Source: Clitoria ternatea
Lineage: Eukaryota; Streptophyta; Magnoliopsida; Fabales; Fabaceae
Reading direction: 5' to 3'
NCBI GenBank assembly: GCA_037962975.1
Contig: CM075669.1
Location: forward strand, 113,848,501-113,912,500
Length of the DNA stretch: 64,000 bases
Below, piece by piece: positions 58,642-64,000 of this stretch (positions are counted from its first letter, which is position 1; every line of letters begins with the position of its first letter). Made by a program: the position numbers and the translations under genes. The notes beneath the pieces were generated by a model. The model was not told where the DNA came from and searched no databases. It saw nothing but the letters and a program-made list of their open reading frames with translations.

Positions 58642-60780
58642 ATGCCCATGGAAGGGAACTATGACTGGGTAAAAGACGAAGTGTTACAGCTCTCTTCGTC
58701 TTTCCAAAGTGAGGAAAATATGGCCCAGTTATGGGCGTTGGGGGCTTTTAACCACTGTTCCCCTGCCCAAAACGTAGAGTGTGTTTGTTGTTCTGAGCTT
58801 GATAGGGTTTGTCATGAGCGTAGGGATCCTAGCAAATTAGACTTCACCTTTGTGTATGAGACTTTTTTTCCCGACTCCATCTTTCCTTTCCCTTTTTCGA
58901 TTTTCAAGTTGGGGTATTGTATGCTTTGAACATTGCCCCCACCCAATTGCATCCGAACGGCTGGGCATTTGTACGGGCGTTCGAGATATTATGCGAGCAC
59001 TTTGGCCGCACCCCTTCGGTTCCTCTTTTTTTTTTACTTTTTCAATGCCAAAATCCCTAAGGCGGGGACACCCGTAGCATGGGTTTCTCTGAACGGTGTT
59101 GCTCACCGTAATCTCATCAGGGCTTTGGATCAGTCCTACAAAAACTTCAAAATGGGTTTCTTCAAAATCTGAGTGGGACTGGATCCACTTGGGAAGGACT
59201 TTTTACATTATCTTGACTCCCAACCTCGCTTTCCATTATACTGGACCCACAACCCAGTTCAATTCCGTGTATCATGGGACGACTTGAGTTTGTCTGAGAG
59301 GGCAGACGCTAAATTTCTGTCGAATGATTTGGGGATTTTCTTTAGCTCCCAGGCCTTGATCGCCCTATCCCTTCACCGAGATTCTCTCAATGCCTAGATA
59401 GGTGAAAGTGGTTTCTATTGCTGTTGCGCCTTCTTGTTTTACGACTTGTTTTGTTTAATTGAGTAAACACTACTTGTGTAGCTAACATGGCTCCTAAGAA
59501 GCTTTTTGTGAAGGATCTGAAGAAGCACTACCCGGGGAAAGGCACTCGAGCGGAGGGAGACAAGAAAGCAGCACAGGCGGGCGGGAGTTCTTTTGTACCT
59601 ATGGGTTTTCCCCGGGTTATTACCAATGCCATCCCCATCTCTATGGTTCCCACCACTTCGTAACTAGAGAGGGAAGCGGGGCGATCATCTAAAAGGCCAC
59701 GCTCAGAATCATCTAACCGGGAAGACAGAGCGGGGTCAGGATCGGAGGCCCCTGGGTCAGGTCGTCCTAGCTCCCCTAGGCGTATTGAAGAGCAACAGGG
59801 AGGGGAGACCTCTTGGATTGTAATTTCTGATGGTCATGAACAGGAGGAAGAGATTCTGGAGCTTCAGAGCCGAGTGCATCGAAGGCAGGATGAGACTGTC
59901 TCTTCTGAGGAGGTGTTAGTGGAGCAGATTACCGTTACCCTTCCCTGTGAAACAGAACTAGAAGACAGGAAGTGGGAGAGCTTTGCAAATGGGTCCTTGT
60001 CTGGTACCCATAATCCTCTGTGGTCTTTGTAGAACGTCTGATTCCCTATACCGGGTGTTGTTGATCAGACAGTAGTCTTCAAGTAGGATGAAAGGAAGTT
60101 TGAAGGTTCAAACGCCCCATTGATGTATTAGGAAATTGAGATGTTCAACCTCTGAGCAACCTCCATGACTCTTTTCTTGGAGAAGAAATTTGTTGAGCAA
60201 GAGAAAGAGCTGGCGGTGTTAAGGGAAGAGAGGACCGCTTTCCTTCAAGAGAAAAATTAGTTACAGCAATCTTGAGATTTTTCCATCTTACAACTCGACG
60301 GTGCTCAGAAGGAAATTAGGGAGATGGCCGGTAAGATCAAGCGGGATAAGGTTGAGTTATCTGAGGCCCGGAGAGGACAAAAGCTGACCAAGGTGAAGTT
60401 GGTTACTGTGACCGAGCAATACGCCAATCTAGGAAGAAGGCTGAACTCGGTTGAGGAGGCTTATGGCCTGGTTTATACAGGCAGGCGGGAGGCGGAGAGG
60501 AAGCTGAAGGAGGCAAAATTTGCTCTCGAGAAGGAGAGGGAGGAGAAAGAGTCTTATAAGGCTTTTGTTATGGAAGAAGTGTCGAAGAAGTACCTATTGG
60601 CCTTTAAACTATACCAGCAGCAGATACAGTTGCTGAATCCTACCTTGGAGTTAAATTTGGAAGGTATCGGCTCCTTCTGTGTCATTGTGGATGGCAAGAT
60701 AGTGGACTTTCCCGATTCTGAGGTCAAGGAGGAGGCAGCTGCTGATGCTAGTGTTGGGGTCGAAATAGAGGATCGTGCCG
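58642..60780 (+). pseudogene. Putative gypsy-type transposon ORF1 (Tat/Ogre-like), broken (element H)
   Basis: ATG at 58642 (MPMEGNYDWVKDEVLQL). The first part ends in a frameshift near 58900. The next frame carries VLYALNIAPTQLHPNGWAFV and ILCEHFGRTPSVPLFF, the core of the putative gypsy-type transposon (transposase_28) domain. Slippage follows at a T run near 59025-59035, then a stop at about 59170. The same frame then gives PLYWTHNPVQFRVSWDDLS. A possible intron lies at 59401-59480. The C-terminal part starts MAPKKLFVKDLKKHYPGKG, is serine- and acid-rich, contains several stops, and ends in a long coiled coil (KFALEKEREEKESYKAF) from about 60324. The order domain-linker-coiled coil is the usual one for ORF1 of Tat/Ogre elements. 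The function of ORF1 is unknown. The right end is cut by element I somewhere between 60775 and 60835. Confidence 0.78.
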
Positions 60781-61589
60781 AGTATTCCTGGCTTCCTCTG
60801 TACATTACCTCTTTCATGTTTTACTTGGCGGTCACTGATAGACATTGATTCCAATATTTCAATTACTTCCTCTACAGTTTTGTTCATTAAAGAACCACCT
60901 GCACAAGCATCTAACATCATCTTGAACTGAGGTAATAAACCATGGTAAACGATCCTTACCTTTTCGGCATCATCCAGGTTATGGTTTGGACATTTTCTAA
61001 AGAGTGCCTTGAATCGTTCCCATGTTTCCCCTAATGATTCATCATTATTTTGAGAAAAAGAATGTATGGCTGTCATGGCTTCAAAATATTTTGAAGGAGA
61101 ATAAAATCTTTCCAAAAACTTTCTTTCAACATCGGACCAGTTTGCAAAACTACCCGGTGGGCAAGATTTAAACCATTCTTTAGTTTTACCAATCAATGAA
61201 AAAGGAAATAACCTCATATAAACAGATTCTTCTTGATTGGGTTCAAAACCAATTGTGCTACATAACTCATAAAAAACAGTTAAATGTTCATATGGTTCTT
61301 CATGATTTAAGCCAGCAAATTGATTATTTTGAATAATATTTAAAGTAGCAGGTTTAATCTCCACTGGTACAACAGGTCCTTGAAACATTCCCGAAACTCG
61401 GGGTCGACCATTAATAGCAGCAAACTGTCCCAATGTTCTCCTTTCAGCAGCCATATTTGAATTTTCAAAAGTTTTAGAAGTAGAAGAAGATTTAGTTTGT
61501 GTTTTAGATTTCAAAGACTTGATTTTCTTTACAAACCTTTCTATCTCAGGATCAAAATAAATTTTACCTGCAGTAGATCGGGTTTGCAT
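60781..61589 (-). pseudogene. Athila-like gag, C-terminally truncated
   Basis: ATG at 61589 (MQTRSTAGKIYFDPEIERFV); the upstream extension of the open frame starts at a TTG. After a Lys/Ser-rich linker come RRTLGQFAAINGRP and the retrotransposon gag domain. Conserved phrases there are EEPYEHLTVFYELCSTIGF, RLFPFSLIGKTKEWF, NWSDVERKFLERFYSPSK and ETWERFKALFRKCPNH, then IVYHGLLPQFKMMLDACAGG. The reading is open without a stop. It loses similarity after about VEEVIEILESMSISD, at or near the junction with H, so the zinc knuckle is missing. Gag would package element RNA. Because only the N-terminal part remains I list it as a pseudogene, although the retained portion is clean. Confidence 0.87.
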
Positions 61590-61721
61590 ACACAAACTAA
61601 ACAAAGAAAGTTAGTGTAACAGTAAGTAAAAGTAAAAAAAAAATTAACTAAGGTAAAAAATAAAAATAAAAATATTTACCACAGGTAATTAAAAATTTAC
61701 TGTTTTACTAAAATAATTCAA

Positions 61722-61739
61722 TCCCCGGCGACGGCGCTA
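61722..61739 (-). promoter_or_regulatory. Primer-binding site of I (tRNA-Asp)
   Basis: TAGCGCCGTCGCCGGGGA on the minus strand, close to the complement of the tRNA-Asp 3' end used by Athila elements (TGGCGCCGT...), with the second base changed. It lies 7 bp from the LTR end at 61747. Confidence 0.85.
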
Positions 61740-62800
61740 GAAAACTTGTTAAGCCGACGATAGCGTCTGAACCGTTCGTTTCTACCACCGGGTTGTTAAT
61801 TGGCAAGCGCACCAATCATTTGTAGTTTTCAAAATTTAGATATCGTTCCACTGGGATTGAAAGTCCAATAACAATAGTAATTTTCTATTCACTATGGTAA
61901 ATGTTAAGAAAGTTATGGACAAAAGAATGATTTATATACAATTTATACAATATTCACAAGATAGCATGGTTGAGTTGTTCATGAGATAAAAAGAAAATAA
62001 AAATCTATCTAAAAAGTTGAGTTGCAATCTAGAATAGGTAAGATACTTGAGATAAACACAGATAAACAAATAATGTTGGAAATTGGATCCCTAATCTAGA
62101 ATAACAATGAGGAACTCAAGACATGCATATTTAATCATCAAGTTTCATATCATTGCAGCTTACAATCATTATAACCGATCCCTCGTGATATAAATTCTAA
62201 GAATTCACCGTAAAGTCCGATCCCTCGTGAGCTTTCTCAGTAAAAACTTGCATTAAGACCTGGCCTTATGGCAATAATGGTTAACAACCCCTATAGAATT
62301 GAGATACCAAGGGTATTCCAACTTTTACATTCATCAAAACAAGTTTCAATACGGCATGAATAATCATTCTCCCGTTTGACATTCATACTAATAAAACAAG
62401 TTTCAATACACATGAAAATCATTCTCCCGTTTGACGTTCATATTAATAAAAGGTTGAAATACTAACATGGACTTGAATCATAAACATGCAGAGGTCGAAT
62501 TCACAACATTATACTCAATAGACTAGTTCACCAACTCCAACATAAACAAATTAGTTACACATGGTGAAAGTAAAGACAACACTTACAGAGTTTGACATTA
62601 TGAAGACGATGGCAACTTCACGATACAACGATCACAATACACCAAAACACACTCAAGTATCTAGAAAACTATTCTAGAACTACAACTTACAAAAGAAGTA
62701 CTCAAAGTCGAGCACAAAGAGAGAAAAGAAGAGAAGTGAATGAGAATGGGATATCTTGAATGCTGTTGGATGGCCCTATTTATAGGACTGAGCAAGGGTG

Positions 62801-62853
62801 CTGACGCTACGCGTCAGTGTAACGCTACGCGTCAGTGTAACGCTACGCGTCAG
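62801..62853. repeat. ACGCTACGCGTCAG tandem repeats next to the TATA box of I
   Basis: Three direct copies of AACGCTACGCGTCAGTGT at an 18-bp period, starting about 15 bp upstream (minus sense) of the TATA box. Confidence 0.92.
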
Positions 62854-63053
62854 GCCCCTGACTCAACTTCCATTAAACAGCTGATAATGGCTACTTCAAA
62901 TTATTAAATTTGATCATGCTTGGCCACTTGGACGTGTTTCCATTGTATTTTGGCCATTTGTGCTTAGTGGGGTGGCCCTTGGTACTGAGTGGAGTACCCA
63001 TTATTGGGTCCAAGTGGAGTGGTGGGCCAAGTTGGAGTTGGAGTCCACGCAGC

Positions 63054-63139
63054 ACTGACACTACGCGTGGCTGTGACGCGTAGCGTCAGCATCAAAATTC
63101 AGAGTCCACGCTACGCGTGGGATTGATGCTACGCGTCAG
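63054..63139. repeat. Second ACGCTACGCGT cluster of I
   Basis: Four copies in both orientations (CTACGCGTGG, GACGCGTAGCGTCA, CACGCTACGCGTGG, TGCTACGCGTCA). Confidence 0.9.
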
Positions 63140-64000
63140 ATCCTCCAGTATAATTTTCTCTTGAATTCTTTACTTTTTCACTGCAAAACTAGAGAAAATT
63201 GATCAAGGGCAGATTATTTCCAACAACATCCATTTATTGAATTAAAACCTAATTTTCTAACAAATTAACCAAATTTTTATTATTTTTATAAAATTTTTAT
63301 TAAAAGATTTATTGTAAATTTGAGGACTAACAAATACCCCCAACTTGAGACATTGCTCGTCCTCGAGCAAGAGAGAAAAATAAAAATAAAAATTTGAAAT
63401 CAAATTTTTGAGTTAGTCCGAGAATTTACCACAAAAAGTATTTACACAATTTACCATTTTGAAATAATCAATTATAGACATCTAATATAACAAAGGTTTA
63501 ATGATAAAATTCTTTACAATATTTTATTAACATACCAAGCATAATTTCAGGCTTACCTCTCCAAGTGTTTATCTCAATGCAATTGGTAACCTATTTCACT
63601 CAATCAATCATAAAATCAAATGAATTTAATTTTGATTTTCATCCAATCAATGGTTGGTTATACAGAGTTAATTCAGAAATCACAAGGTCTTTTCACGGGT
63701 TGTAATGAGGCTTGGCTTACAAGAATCAATGGTTTTTTCTTGGAATTCAAAAACCTGAAATCATAAAAGAGCATTTTATAATTCTTAGGCTTTCTCTTGG
63801 CCCAAACTTCTCATTTTCTTTTATTGGTGAAAAATAAATACCCCCAACTTGATTCTTTTCACTATTTTTGACTTTTCTTTTTCATACTTTATTTTCTTTT
63901 GAAAAGAATCAAGTTGCTTATTTTCACTTCACATTTTTGTAAGAACATTTATTTCGACTGCTCTTTTAATCAATCAAGTATAGGGAATGGTTAAAACAAA

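Larger units (their letters stand above)
60781..64000 (-). mobile_element. Athila-like Ty3/gypsy retrotransposon I, 5' end
   Basis: Minus-strand element running out of the window. From the right: LTR (61747 to beyond 64000), primer-binding site matching tRNA-Asp (61722-61739), short leader, and a gag N-terminal part cut near 60780. Primer and gag type place it in the Athila lineage. Protease, RT and integrase would lie further left but are replaced by element H, so it is truncated. Confidence 0.85.
61747..64000 (-). repeat. 5' LTR of I (partial, runs off the window)
   Basis: On the minus strand the LTR ends GGCTTAACA. It contains CTATAAATAG at 62776-62785 as TATA box and ACGCTACGCGTCA arrays upstream of it. 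No coding potential. Confidence 0.8.

Overview
The window is a stretch of plant nuclear heterochromatin, made almost entirely of transposable elements inserted into one another. There is no intact host gene, rRNA, tRNA or CRISPR array. The element mix is typical of a flowering plant: four Ty1/copia elements of Sirevirus type, long Ty3/gypsy-type LTRs, an Athila-like gag and two En/Spm (CACTA) DNA transposons. The general style suggests a legume, but that is an impression and not a demonstrated assignment.

Layout. 1-833: minus-strand fragment of a CACTA transposase (J). 834-3929: non-coding LTR-like DNA. 3930-11839: Sirevirus A (minus) with gag, an RT-RNase H block and an extra ORF in the envelope position, lacking integrase. 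11840-16180: mostly unassigned DNA with a 167-bp tandem duplication, two exon-like pieces of an unrecognised coiled-coil gene and a 48-bp repeat. 16180-22965: truncated Sirevirus C (minus), whose LTR is split by a 2.7-kb solo LTR (F). 22966-23711: unassigned DNA with a long TA microsatellite. 23712-28968: foldback element with arms of about 0.6 kb, one arm split by a 3.6-kb solo LTR (G). 29841-57629: a CACTA transposon (K). 57633 to about 60780: remains of a Tat/Ogre-like ORF1 (H). About 60780 to the end: Athila-like gag, primer-binding site and LTR (I, minus).

The core is a four-layer nest. CACTA K (3-bp TSD AAT) contains Sirevirus B (35807-54460, TSD AAGTC/AAGTT). B contains a 5-kb LTR, E (39937-49452, TSD ATATA), in its integrase. 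E contains Sirevirus D (41732-46180, TSD TGTGC). Each layer can be delimited to the base, so the order of insertion is K, then B, then E, then D. K carries a TNPD-type transposase gene and a second gene joining a TNPA-like region to a Ulp1/C48 cysteine-protease-like C-terminus. All protein genes of K and B contain stops or frameshifts.

Two patterns cut across the elements. First, every LTR family here carries its own cluster of short near-perfect palindromes: TGAATCGATTCA in A, B and C; TGTAATCGATTACA in D; CTCGCTTGAGCGAG in E; ACGCTACGCGT in F and I; a TCCGAGT/TGATCA type in G. Second, in the three Sireviruses whose 3' end survives, the polypurine tract and LTR start lie in the loop of a conserved inverted repeat (TTGTCATNATCAAAA and its complement).
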